A stretch of DNA of 64,000 bases from Protonemura montana (taxonomy: Eukaryota > Arthropoda > Insecta > Plecoptera > Nemouridae): NCBI GenBank assembly GCA_947568835.1, contig OX387609.1, forward strand, positions 315,001 to 379,000. The letters are read 5' to 3'. The notes under the pieces are model-generated. The model had not been told where the DNA came from, did no database searches, and was given only the letters and a program-made list of their open reading frames with translations. The translations under genes and the position numbers were made by a program. Position 1 is the stretch's first letter; every line of letters starts with the position of its first letter. This document shows positions 21,600 through 32,066 of this stretch, one piece after another.

Positions 21600-22839
21600 A
21601 TGGCGAACGCAGGCAAGCGAGTTCGGAATTTTAACTTCAATAGCGAAGAATGCGAGAAGTTATTAGCCGTGGCAAAAGATTACGCAAGCATAATAGAATG
21701 CAAAAAAACAGACGCCACGACTTGGCGTGAAAAGGTAAGTTACTTATTTTTGTATTTTTTAGTTATTGAACAATATTTGCCTTTGAGCACTAGGTTAGGC
21801 TGCATGGCTAGTTGTTCGGCCGACTCACTAGACATTCTTGCCAATGATATGCTCATATTTGTTTTACCTACAGTTGCGAGCATGGGACAAAATTGCCGAA
21901 AAGGTCAACAGCGGGACGCTGAATAAACGGACTGCAGTATCGCTAAGGCTGAAGTTCGATACTCTGAAGCGCCGTGCCAGAAAAATGCACAGCGAGCGAA
22001 GGCAGTACCAGCTGCAGACTGGGGGCGGGCCATTCACTCCTCCAAAAGAGAAGGACGAGGAAGTTTTGGAGGGAGTCCTCGGAATGATATCTCTGTCAGC
22101 CAAAGGCTTGCCTGCATGCTTCGACAGCGATCTAGGTAAATAATTGCTTGTTGTAGCAAACTTATATGGCAGGCACCATCCTATGCATCCAGGCACTTGG
22201 ACTTGGTCTCACCGACTGTGCCAGGAAGCACTCGAAGAATATTATAACATATTATTTATTATTATGCAGGATTTATCGAGCCACGTAAATACTAATCAAG
22301 GACTTGGCATTTTTTGCAGCGTCAAGCAGTAGGCAAGCCCTGGTGGACAGGGATATGCATTCCGAGGAGGAAGACGAGGGAGCTCTTTTAAACGAAGATG
22401 AAGTAAGATTTTAGCGTACATACACTATTCACCTTATTTTCTGCATCTAATTATTCCCTAAAATGTATTTCGAACTTGAATATCTCCATTGCTTTATTCA
22501 CTGTTTTATTTGTCACGGAAACTGTACTTTCCAGTTCAGGGCTTACTACAGGCTTAATTTTCAGGTCTTACTATTTATTTAAAAATACAATGTCCTGAAA
22601 GTTTGTGTAGTATCATGCAAATTTTCAATTTATTGACATCCAAATGGTTATTATTTCAGTTGATGATGGGTGATCTTCACTTAAAAGTGCCAGAAGCAGG
22701 GGTCGAAGATCCAGAACCAACCGTTCTGGAGGAAGAAACTGTACAATGGACAAAAGATTATGGTCCTTCCATGCTTCGACGCGCGAAGCATCCATCGCTG
22801 TCAAGCAGTGGCCGAGGTAGGCATGGTCATACTGGGTGA
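21600..22839 (+). CDS. Myb/SANT-like DNA-binding domain protein (four exons)
   Basis: Exons 21600-21734, 21874-22135, 22320-22402 and 22660-22839 join in matching phases and give about 220 residues. Introns are GT-AG (GTAAGT, GTAAAT and GTAAGA donors; CTACAG, TTGCAG and TTTCAG acceptors). The start MANAGKRVRNFNF lies at the end of a CG-rich leader. Residues about 10-115 form a trihelical Myb/SANT-like domain of the Myb_DNA-bind_5 kind, with conserved W in AWDKIAEKVN, the LRLKFDTLKRRARK helix and the characteristic TGGGP. The remainder is acidic (SEEEDEGALL, EPTVLEEET). Proteins of this family bind DNA in the nucleus, and some come from PIF/Harbinger transposons; which this is cannot be told. 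The last exon may instead splice at GAG/GTAGGC near 22816. Confidence 0.82.
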
Positions 22840-23084
22840 TGCATTGCGAATTGACCTACAGGTTTTTATGTTGCAAACATTTTGCGCTTTAGTGTTTCAA
22901 CATTTGCTTTCTACACTAATGTAGCGTTAATAATGGGTCTTCAGCAGCGTGAAAACAGCTAATTTTTTTTTAGAAAATATTATCAGCAGCTAGGCTCTAC
23001 TAACATTCTACTGACTAAATGGTGAAGCGTGGCACTTCATTTTTTTAACATCAATATTTAAAAAAATATTTCAGTTTAGGACAG
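22840..23084. other. 3' flank of the Myb/SANT gene
   Basis: AT-rich sequence with a poly-T run near 22963 and no recognised exon. It would hold the 3' untranslated region if the fourth exon is terminal. Confidence 0.35.
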
Positions 23085-23385
23085 ATAGACATTCCATGAA
23101 GCCAATGCTCGGACCGAACTAGCGAACTAGACCAGAGTTTTTTTTGCGTGCCACAATTTATTATGATATGTTGCTCTAAAGACCCGTAAGTCTCCAGCGA
23201 ATCCTGACAGCTCCTATGATTGTTTCTCAGGTTTCTTCCCATAATATCAGTCCAAGCTATAATTCGAAGATCATGCTAGTATCGGAGCTGTCAATCTTTC
23301 ATTCACCGAGGCCCAGACCCCTCTTTCACGCCCAGTTGTAATAACTTGCGTCGTCAAACACCAATACTCAATCAATTAATTGCAT
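23085..23385 (+). repeat. SINE-like repeat, copy downstream of the Myb/SANT gene
   Basis: Diverged partner of 21051-21240, sharing the beginning, CATTCACCGAGGCCCAGACC and the GTCGTCAAACACCAAT tail with ATCAATCAATT ending. It carries about 110 bp of additional internal sequence. The two copies bracket the gene in the same orientation. Confidence 0.7.
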
Positions 23386-23504
23386 CAGTAGCTAATTGCT
23401 TTCCTAAACTAATCCGTGGGATCTGAAGTTCAACGAAGAATCTGACGATTTATTATCTGCGACAAAACGCAGCAATAAAACAATGCATGGTTTTTTTCCT
23501 GAAG

Positions 23505-23756
23505 ATCGCTATGATGAATTGAGAACTGCCCCATGGAGGCAACAGTTCTTTCAGAGACAAGTTGGTCCAGTGGCTGAACAGCTGTTCTAACTAATAACAT
23601 TACACAATTATTGAAGGGGGTGAAGGCTATGATGAATTGAGAACTGCCCCATGGAGGCAACAGTTCTTTCAGAGACAAGTTGGTCCAGTGGCTGAACAGC
23701 TGTTCTAACTAATAACATTACACAATTATTGAAGGGGGGGGGGGGGGGGGGGGGGG
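23505..23756. repeat. 118-bp tandem duplication ending in a 23-base G run
   Basis: ATGATGAATTGAGAACTGCC recurs 118 bp apart (23511 and 23629), and the two copies are essentially identical. The first ends in a short G run before TGAAGG. The second runs into 23 consecutive Gs (23734-23756), then CGG. Confidence 0.93.
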
Positions 23757-23844
23757 CGGCAGGGTCTTAATTGTCAACCGTAGAATATTGAACTCGGTGC
23801 ATTCTCAATAAGTATCAGTAATAATTACATGTTAGTGGGCCCTT

Positions 23845-24028
23845 CGCTGGGATCACCGAAGTTAAGCAACACTGCGCTGCGTCAGGTGTTGGATGGGTGA
23901 CCATCATACACATGACCAGTTCTGTTCGGGAGAGAGGTTGGCGGGATGAAAGTTAAGCAACACTGCGTTGGGTCAGGTGTTGGATGGGTGACCACCGAAC
24001 GGTTCGGCGTGTTGGAAATCTTGGGTCG
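23845..24028 (+). mobile_element. 5S-derived SINE fragment, two monomers
   Basis: GGGATCACCGAAGTTAAGC is the closest match in the window to real 5S rRNA. Two promoter monomers follow, the second breaking off at GGGTGACCACCGAACGG, which then continues as a SINE 5' start (TTCGGCGTGTTGGAAA). The piece thus looks like the end of one element or monomer joined to the start of another. The body and tail are missing. Confidence 0.75.
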
Positions 24029-25085
24029 AAGTCGTTGATGGAGAAGGCATCATCGAGCAGTCAGGAGGTTTTGTTTCTTTGCCGGCATATGGTTACTCTT
24101 CCCTCTTAATTCAGATGCTAGAGGTGTTAGAGAAGTTAGAGGTGCTGAAGGTGTTGAGTCCCTGACCTGCCGCTGAAACAGCGCCAACCGGAAACTAGGC
24201 AAGCAGTGGACAAAAGTCGTGACTATGGTGACTTCTAAGATATTTAATAGAAAATTAGGGAACCCTAATATAGGACCGTAGCGAATATGACAAACAAATA
24301 AAGACTAATCGGCGTCTATAGAAGCTGGTTACCACCAACTTAGTTTCCCTCAGATAACTGGTGCCCGACTGATATCCAGTATGAAGTTGCCACTAGCATG
24401 TCATCGCGATCATGACTAGAGGCATTGAGGACGCAACGGCCTCAACCTATTCTCAAACGTATTGTTACGTCAGGCTTTGTTGTAGATTACATTTTTATAA
24501 TTTTATAATTTTTAAATTGAAGAACCGAAATATTCAAACAGTTTTTCAACATATTGTCAGCCACCATGCGTCACGATGGTGAGCGTAGAAGTGTTGGCCG
24601 CATGAAGCCGCCGTCGGTACCCGCGAAGGGTTTCGACGTCGGCACGCCAACTACGACGACTAACGGACTTACCGAGACAAATAAGAAAATACAGCAAACA
24701 AGGGCGCCAGGCTTCAGAAACCCGGCAGCCGTCGGTTATTGGACTGGTACATTTATTGATATTTTCGGATCGGGCAACAGTACCGAGCGGCGGCAGTAAA
24801 TACAAAAGACTCGCTGGCCGAAGGCACAACCGGCATAAATTACACGCGTGACGACGAACATCAAAAACTGGTTCACTCCCGCGTTGACAGGGGATGGTTC
24901 CTAGGTCGGTGTGTTCATAGCAAGGGTTGCCGTCGTCCAGAGCGAGGCAGGAAGACAGGTGAAGGCACCGTCCGGCCTTCGAGTCCGGTAGTAACAACAA
25001 TAAATTATTCACTTGCTTCATATCAATGTTTAGATCTGTTTAGTTTTCATCCTTACCGAGGATCGAAATCTTACTCTAGGTAGCG
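24029..25085. other. Unassigned, GC-richer block at 24,545-25,010
   Basis: The block from TCAGCCACCATGCG to CCTTCGAGTCCGGTAGTAAC is clearly GC-richer than its surroundings. It has open frames on both strands (82 codons plus, 154 codons minus), as expected from base composition. The AGTAACAACAATAAA end suggests a retroposed sequence tail. No protein is recognised. Confidence 0.4.
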
Positions 25086-26104
25086 ATAGCCAGTATCGGG
25101 CGGCATGCATCGAGTGTCAAAGGCATCTTTGGACGCGTCGCCGAGGCTAATGCAACATACATATCGTCATTTCTGGGTACCTATGCGATTTCATTGTTTA
25201 TGTTCGGGAAACCACACGAGGCAGAGAATGTGTTTGCTTATCCGAGGCTTAGTGCCAGCGAGTGTGGTTATAGCGAAATACTCCCAATAAGTCCATGCAA
25301 TGAATCCAGACAGAGTATGTTTAGCCGCATTTTTTAAAAAGATACCGTCGAGGCTATCGATGCGACTTGGTTAATCAAAACATCCACATCAAACATGCAC
25401 TCTCATATCATATCATATCATTGTAGGCATAGTAGCATTCCCCATCACACCTGCATTATTGCATAGGTCGGTGCACCCAATTCCATTCCTACTGCACGTG
25501 TAAGTGGAGTTTACGCTGCAGGATTACTTTGATTTGATTGAAATTTTTCAACATTTCCATGGCTGTTAGACCCTCGAAGTACACAAGCGAGACGAAATTT
25601 CTGCCCAGGCTCTGACACCAGCCACTTTCTTTGGGACCTATCACCACAAATAATAAAAAGAAGAAGAAGAAAAAAATGGAGACGGCATTTAAATTCAAGT
25701 TCAAAAAAGTCTTGAATTGCTTTGAATATTACTTTGGCAAACTTACGCCATATTTTTGGAAATTGCACGTGCGAGTTTACCCAAGTGCTACATTGTCATG
25801 CAGCTCGTGTCACGTGCTGATGAACTGCCCATTCTCTCGGGGGTATTTTGGCAATTGAGATAGGTCGCGACACTGCTATCTTAAAACGCAGCGCATTTAG
25901 CGAGTAATGAAACTTTCGGAATTCCTTGTTTGTATCGTACAATTTAACCACCAAACTTCGATCGGTGCGCACCATTTCCAAAATGTCTTGGTCTGCCAAT
26001 TTGGCCAAATGTGACAACTCGTCACATTTAATTCAGTTGACGCCAGATCCTTTATTTACCGATTCCGAAAACCGAACAAAACAGTGTCACAGCCGGACAG
26101 TGCA
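25086..26104. other. Unassigned sequence
   Basis: Contains a short ATCAT repeat near 25405 and a GAA-rich purine run near 25660. Several 60-85 codon frames overlap on both strands without recognisable content. Confidence 0.4.
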
Positions 26105-26185
26105 TGCTCATTCACCGTCACCATAAGACCAGTGCTGCATGACCAGATGTCAAAACCCCAATAATCAATTATTCAATCAATAGGT
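26105..26185 (+). repeat. 3' end fragment of a SINE related to the 5S-SINE
   Basis: CTCATTCACCGTCACCATAA and GACCAGTGCTGCATGACC match the 3' part of the 5S-SINE body. The fragment ends in CCAATAATCAATTATTCAATC instead of the usual AATAAT tail. Head and monomers are absent. Confidence 0.72.
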
Positions 26186-27946
26186 TTTCGTTCGGTAGTT
26201 GAAGCCGGGTTTAGTTACTCAAGATAACAAGAAATCGTGTCGTGGATAATTTTAAACCCATTTAGAACATTCGGGCTCAAAATTTCTTCTACCTCAAGAA
26301 ACCTCATTATGCTGTCATCATTTTACAAGATGTTTCAATTCGACAATCTCAATGGGCTGCTTATTGGGGTCAGGCTCAACCAGCGGCACATCCTGATAAA
26401 ACATGGCTGACATTTAAATACCCCTTAGGAGGCTACAATCATGCCCGCTAAGCCAATCAGGAACTCAGCAATGGACCATGGGAAAAAAGACCATACGCGC
26501 AAATTCGAACATAAAGAAATTAAAAATATTGCGAATAATTCAAAGATATACAAAAACGACTTCAATCTATGCACAAAATTAAATAAATCACATAAAATGA
26601 CATAAGAATGACTTATATACTAAGAATGCACTAAAAGGACACAATTACGACTAAAATAATAAACTTACCAGACAAGCGTGAATGTCTAAACCTGCTGTAA
26701 TTACCAGACGAAAACCCAGTCCAACTACAAAATCTTGTACATTAATAAGAACATACAGACGTGCCTTAAGGCGGAAGGAAAATTTAGGCCTGATTTTCTG
26801 CAGGGGTTAAACGGCGTCCACATCCCAACACACATACGATTCCTTGCTACCTTGAGTAACTAAACCGGCCGTTACTATCAAACAAAAACCCGGCTGAACT
26901 CAAAAATCTTGTACAATAATAATATCATACTGAGGTACCTTAAGGCGGAAGGAAAATTTGGAAGTGGAAGTTACAGGGATTCCAGTTTTACAAGCACCGC
27001 AAACTCGTGACATTCCTTTTCATCCAGGGATCCCAATTAAAAGGCTATAGGGTTGTAAATTTTTATATCACAACACAATATATATATAATGACATTAACA
27101 TCACCATCAAATACAATTCAAATGTTTTAACAATATCTGAATTACTACTCACGTGTTTGTGTTCACGTAAATCTTGCTAACTGTGAGAGTGATTTATTTG
27201 ATATTTCCAAGCGTTTGTTCCGTGAGGTCAGTGGTCATGGCCGATTATAATCTGTGATTTGTGAAGATTATAATCAATCGCCCAGCATTAGCTTAACTTA
27301 AGACGCGCGAAAACCATGAAAAACGAACGTCCGAGGCGGGCCTCACGGGTGCAAACGGGAACATTATGCAGGCGAGCGATAAAGTCCTATGGCTTGTAAA
27401 TTTGGTCACATGAATCTCAAAGCATCTGAGGAAACTCTACTCTCCCTTATGACTCTATCTGCTATGATTTTACGTTAACTTAATTGATCACAATATTACA
27501 TATTCTAGGCGTAAGGCAAACTAAGATAAAAAAACACAACATGAGAGAAGACAAAAAAAATTGGACATGAAAACTAGAAGATCAAATTAACCTAATTCCA
27601 GCGACCCTCAACGATGGACAAAGTGACAAAGAAACGACCATTCTACACCAAAACCGAACAAATCTAACAAATCTAACAAACCTAACAAACCTAACAAACC
27701 TACTACGGTTCGGTACCGAACCAATCTAACTGTGAAAAACGAAACAGCCTCTAGCAAGAACCTACAACAATCCAAAACTTGGACAGGAAGTCTAACAACA
27801 ATGGCCTTGTCCCCAAATTTTTCTCGACTTCTCTCATGTCACACAAATGAATCAAGAATTATGAATATTTCCCGAACTCGAGACTTGAACAGCCTCTGAA
27901 CTGACGTGACGTTAAGCCCCACAAAGCAAGCAATTAAATATGTTAT
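26186..27946. other. Unassigned, with two small repeats
   Basis: Two diverged direct copies of about 90 bp lie at 26,712-26,795 and 26,868-26,962, sharing CCTTAAGGCGGAAGGAAAAT and CAAAATCTTGTACA. A 9-bp minisatellite (AAATCTAAC/AAACCTAAC, five copies) lies at about 27,655-27,705. No gene is recognised. Confidence 0.5.
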
Positions 27947-28094
27947 CTATCTAACAAAAGTTGCCCCATGTTTCCTCAGACGCCTGATAAAACTCTCACA
28001 GAGCGTACTTGCTACAATTTCCAGGGCTTGAAGCAAGGTCTCGTCGGAGGAAGCCAAGATGCATCGGCTTCCAGCAGCGACTAGTGGAGTCCAC
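27947..28094 (-). CDS. Candidate terminal exon, unrecognised protein
   Basis: On the minus strand CTGTTGTCTTCAG is a good acceptor. It is followed by an open frame WTPLVAAGSRCILASSDETL, then a helical stretch LLQALEIVASTLCESF and RRLRKHG, to a TAG stop. The segment is 148 nt and would need a preceding exon ending two bases into a codon. The candidate at 35735-35824 has that phase; the nearer candidates do not. I recognise no family. The acceptor strength and amino-acid composition are the support. Confidence 0.35.
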
Positions 28095-28165
28095 CTGAAG
28101 ACAACAGAATAAAGTGACATTAGATTCATTGCCAGGTACATGACGACTCTTGCACTCAGTAAAAC

Positions 28166-28830
28166 ATGCTCCGGACAGCTACGTTTACTCGGGGAAAAGT
28201 GCAAATCCAGCTTTTGAACGAAATGAAACATGGGCTTTATTTTACTTGTCATGAACCTTTGATTGGGTTTAGTTTTGTCAGCTGTTTTCTAGTGTTCACG
28301 ACGGGTCGAAAGTCAGTGCAAAATGCAAACAAACTGTTGTGGAGATCAAGAACTAGTTTTTGCTAACATTGCACTGCTTCATTGAATGTGGAAAATGTGT
28401 GGAAAAAGTGAAGAACTGGCAAACAAAGAACTATTTTCTTGTGGACTTGAGAACTTGGATAAAGCTTGCGCTGATATTTCATTGTTGGGGACGAAGGATT
28501 AACATAATATATTTGTGCCAGCATTGTTGGGATCTGTCAATAGAGTGCGTTTACCATTGCGGTAAGTGAATCAGTCATATATTATCAGATGTATGTGAAG
28601 GCTCGTGCCAACTTACATCTATCGACGCTGCAGTAGCGACGTCTCGATGACGCAGGTAGGAGATCGGATTCTGTCCCACCGCGACCAGCAATCAGATCAC
28701 GGACAACGTTCCATGTAAACCAAGGCTTGAGTGGAAACCTGCGTGAAAAGGAAGGCCACGGATTAGTCGACACATTCAATTAGTTTCCGCTAGACGGTCG
28801 CTAGCAACAACTTTTCGAGGTCAATTCCAA
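28166..28830 (+). repeat. Duplicated segment, left copy
   Basis: Matches 30060-30645 in the same orientation. The segment around the candidate exon (28592-28800) is nearly identical to its partner, while 28166-28510 is much more diverged. A 5S-SINE separates the copies. Confidence 0.85.
28617..28738 (-). CDS. Candidate exon, duplicated (left copy), unrecognised protein
   Basis: Minus-strand acceptor TTTTCACGCAG, 122 nt with one open frame beginning FPLKPWFTWNVVRDLIAGRG and ending SSRRRYCSVDR, then a textbook donor GTAAGT. The right copy at 30426-30547 differs at two bases, and both fall at third positions and are silent in this frame (Arg and Thr codons). That pattern favours real coding sequence, though two sites are few. 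The neighbouring exons are not established because phases with nearby candidates do not match. Confidence 0.45.
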
Positions 28831-28844
28831 GTATGTGCCACTTA

Positions 28845-30052
28845 TTATTATTTGTGGTGTTTAACTTAGCACTGTTATACAACTGGCCATGCGGTACTGG
28901 TCTAATGGCGTCGGTGAATGAGTGGATGATGATGAGGATGATGATGAACCTAACCTAGTCTAGAAGGGAGGAGGGGAAACCCGGTGCCGGCACGTAGCCT
29001 ACTTCTGTCGAAGACCAAGGGGACCACCGGCATCACGTCCCTTCCAAAGGACGGTACAACGCGAACAACAGGATTCCTCCACAAATCCATGCTGTCGAGA
29101 GGCTGATAAGCAAGGCGAGTGAAGTTGCTGTACTGACTTTTATCCCTCCAACCTCTCTCCCGAACAGAACTGGTCATGTGTATGATGGTCACCCATTCAA
29201 TACCTGACTCAGCACAGTGTTGCTTAACTTTCATCCCTCCAACCTCTCACCCGAACAGAACTGGTCATGTGTATGATGGGCAACCATCAAATACCTGACC
29301 CAGCGCAGTGTTGCTTAACTTTCATCCCTCCAACCTCTCTCCCGAACAGAACTGGTCATGTGTATGATGGTCACCCATCCAATACCTGACCCAGCGCAGT
29401 GTTGCTTAACTTTCATCCCTCCAACCTCTCTCCAGAACAGAACTGGTCATGTGTATGATGGTCACCCATCCAATACCTGACCCAGCGCAGTGTTGCTTAA
29501 CTTTCATCCCTCCAACCTCTCTCCCGAACAGAACTGGTCACGTGTATGATGGTCACCCATCCAATACCTGACCCAGCGCAGTGTTGCTTAACTTTCATCC
29601 CTCCAACCTCTATCCCGAACAGAACTGGTCATGTGTATGATGGTCACCCATCCAATACCTGACCCAGCGCAGTGTTGCTTAACTTTCATCCCTCCCACCT
29701 TTCTCCCGAACAGAACTGGTCATGTGTATGATGGTCACCCATCCAATACCTGACCCAGCGCAGTGTTGCTTAACTTTCATCCCTCCAACCTCTCTCCCGA
29801 ACAGAACTGGTCATGTGTATGATGGTCACCCATCCCATACCTGACCCAGCGCAGTGTTGCTTAACTTCCATCCCTCCAACCTCTCTCCCGAACAGAACTG
29901 GTCATGTGTATGATGGTCACCCATCCAATACCTGACTCAGCGCAGTGTTGCTTAACTTCCATCCCTCCAACCTCTCTCCCGAACAGAACTGGTCATGTGT
30001 ATGATGGTCACCCATCCAATACCTGACTCAGCGCAGTGTTGCTTAACTCTGG
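28845..30052 (-). mobile_element. 5S-derived SINE with about 10 promoter monomers
   Basis: On the minus strand: about ten 91-bp monomers at 29140-30050, then the body (GGGACGTGATGCCGGTGG here, GCCGGCACCGGGTTTCC). The tail is GTTAAACACCACAAATAAT, ending near 28845. The 5' head is missing; the array ends at AGTTAAGC. It lies exactly between the two duplicated segments. Confidence 0.9.
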
Positions 30053-30117
30053 GGACGTGCTTCGGCCAACTACGTTTACTTGGGACAAAGTGCAAATCCA
30101 ATTTTTGAACGAAACGC

Positions 30118-30232
30118 AACATTAGCTTTTTTTTAACAAAAACTATTTGAAATGGGTTTTGAATGCTAAGTAAAGGACAATTAAATTTCCCGACTTTTCG
30201 TAACTTGTACTAGTTACTTCTTCAATGGTTAG
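30118..30232 (-). mobile_element. Old Penelope-like 3' end fragment
   Basis: The reverse complement contains GAAGAAGTAACTAGTA, GTTACGAAAAGTCGGGAAAT and TTTACTTAGCATTCAAAACC. These match the PLE 3' ends elsewhere with more divergence. The hammerhead core is only partly kept. It is inserted in the right copy of the duplicated segment. Confidence 0.78.
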
Positions 30233-30425
30233 GGGATCATGAAGTAGTTATTGCTAGCATTGCACTGCTTCATTGACATTGTAAAATGCGGTGATAAAGT
30301 GCAGAGCTGGCAAACAGAACTATTTTCTCTTGGACTCGAGAACTTGGATAAATAACTTGGATAAAGCTTGCGCATATGCTCCATTCTTGGTACATTCTTG
30401 TATGTGAAGGCTCGTGCCAACTTAC

Positions 30426-30547
30426 ATCTATCGACGCTGCAGTAGCGACGTCTCGATGACGCAGGTAGGAGATCGGATTCAGTCCCACCGCGACCAGCAA
30501 TCAGATCGCGGACAACGTTCCATGTAAACCAAGGCTTGAGTGGAAAC
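30426..30547 (-). CDS. Candidate exon, duplicated (right copy), unrecognised protein
   Basis: Same 122-nt exon as 28617-28738 with identical acceptor and donor. The encoded peptide is identical to the left copy within the splice sites, whereas a base change just outside the acceptor would alter the read-through peptide (Trp to Arg). Two copies in tandem could be alternative exons of one gene or remnants of a gene duplication. Confidence 0.45.
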
Positions 30548-30845
30548 CTGCGTGAAAAGGAAGGCCGCGGATTAGTCGACACATTCAATTAGTTTCCGCT
30601 AGACGGTCGCTAGCAACAACTTTTTCAGGTGAAGTTCAAGTATGTACCACGTGAGTTAAAGAGGCTGGGGGTCGATTTCACGAATTGGAACAGATTCTTT
30701 GAGAGGGTAGTTGTGCACGCTATCAGTTTATTTCTAATTGTTAGCATTTTGAAATGAAATGTCATCTTGCAATGAAAGCTTTAGTTTGGAGCAGGGAGCT
30801 TGACATCCATGCAGTACTACTGAAGTAAGATGGTTCAAAGCGTAC

Positions 30846-30957
30846 CTCTAGTTTTGTGGTCCGGCACATTCCATCGTAAGTCTCTTGTCTGAGGGAAGTC
30901 GTATCGCTCTGGTTCCTCGATGTCTTCACGATCACTTTCCTTGATCGTGACCAAAAA
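30846..30957 (-). CDS. Candidate internal exon, unrecognised protein
   Basis: The minus-strand acceptor TTTGTCTGCAG is strong and the donor GTACGC is acceptable. In one frame the 112-nt exon reads FLVTIKESDREDIEEPERYD and then FPQTRDLRWNVPDHKTR, rich in charged residues and without stops. A second frame is also open. The phase-0 start of the first frame fits the phase-0 end of one of the two open frames of the 69-bp-repeat exon upstream. I do not recognise a domain. Confidence 0.42.
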
Positions 30958-31404
30958 CTGCAGACAAAACAAAAAATACGTTAGTCACGAGTACCAGCAG
31001 TTGGCAACGCCACTGGGACGGGGAGATGCGACATTTAAACAAGCAAACGATGGACGGACTCGTTTAGTGCAAGGAAAGTTGGAAGAAACGATTCTTTGCA
31101 GGGGATTTATTGTGGAAAATGCTGATCGAATCCTGGCTTACCATTGGTCAGTCGAGCAGCGTATCCATCTTCATTCTTAACCAGGGTCTCGGGAGACGAA
31201 GATTTACGGGCGCCGATTCTGTAGCCTCGCGGTCAGCTGGGAATCAAAGGACTTAAATGAAACAAACTTTATGCGGAAAAATTTCATTGGGCGCAGATAT
31301 GCACCATGTTTGACAGTTATTATGTTAATCTAGTCAAGAGTCGACGATTCATCGGTCTCTACTCAACTTGTTAAATAATTTGTAATATTTATTTGTTGGC
31401 TCAC
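30958..31404. other. Putative intron between two candidate minus-strand exons
   Basis: Runs from the acceptor of the 30846-30957 exon to the donor GTGAGC of the 31405-32066 exon. An 86-codon plus-strand frame (30920-31180) has no recognisable content and overlaps the exon antisense. Confidence 0.35.
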
Positions 31405-31966
31405 CTTTGTTGCCACGGCGACTGGCCAGGTACTGGGAGTCGAACCAGAACCCTCTTCTAAACTGCGTTCCATCTTTGTTGCCACGGCGACTGGCCAGGT
31501 ACTGGGAGTCGAACCAGAACCCTCTTCTAAACTGCGTTCCATCTTTGTTGCCACGGCGACTGGCCAGGTACTGGGAGTCGAACCAGAACCCTCTTCTAAA
31601 CTGCGTTCCATCTTTGTTGCCACGGCGACTGGCCAGGTACTGGGAGTCGAACCAGAACCCTCTTCTAAACTGCGTTCCATCTTTGTTGCCACGGCGACTG
31701 GCTAGGTACTGGGAGTCGAACCAGAACCCTCTTCTAAACTGCGTTCCATCTTTGTTGCCACGGCGACTGGCCAGGTACTGGGAGTCGAACCAGAACCCTC
31801 TTCTAAACTGCGTTCCATCTTTGTTGCCACGGCGACTGGCCAGGTACTGGGAGTCCAACCAGAACCCTCTTCTAAACTGCGTTCCATCTTTGTTGCCACG
31901 GCGACTGGCCAGGTACTGGGAGTCGAACCAGAACCCTCTTCTAAACTGCGTTCCATCTTTGTTGCC
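31405..31966. repeat. 69-bp tandem array, 8 copies plus a partial
   Basis: CTTTGTTGCCACGGCGACTG starts each unit at 31405 and every 69 bp to 31957. Copies differ by single bases only (for example GGCTAGG in unit 5 and GAGTCCAACC in unit 7). Seven units carry GGTTCGACTCC on the minus strand, a perfect match to the polymerase III box B consensus. Confidence 0.96.
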
Positions 31967-32066
31967 GAGATGATGATCAAGTTGGTAGCCATGGAGCTGA
32001 TGCAACAATTGGCCAGTCGAGTTGGTAGCATTGTTCACGTTGCAACTTGAAGACGCCGCTGTCAGA
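31405..32066 (-). CDS. Candidate exon containing eight in-phase 69-bp repeats
   Basis: Minus-strand acceptor GTCCGCAG at 32067 and donor AAAG/GTGAGC at 31404 bound 662 nt. The 69-bp unit equals 23 codons, so the frame is kept through all eight copies. Two frames are open: one repeats NKDGTQFRRGFWFDSQYLAS plus RRG, the other ATKMERSLEEGSGSTPSTWP plus VAV. The first frame's entry phase fits the exit phase of the 35735-35824 exon. The second has an ATG in this exon (MLPTRLANCC) and its exit phase fits the 30846-30957 exon. Which is used cannot be decided. The last unit ends exactly at the donor. No family recognised. Confidence 0.45.

Larger units (their letters stand above)
30060..30645 (+). 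repeat. Duplicated segment, right copy
   Basis: Partner of 28166-28830. It contains an added tandem AACTTGGATAAATAACTTGG and a PLE 3' fragment at 30118-30232 that is absent from the left copy. Confidence 0.85.

Noticed and set aside
24557-25021. 154-residue minus-strand protein
   Set aside because: Located in a GC-rich block that is open on both strands, with no recognisable domain and no splice or conservation support.
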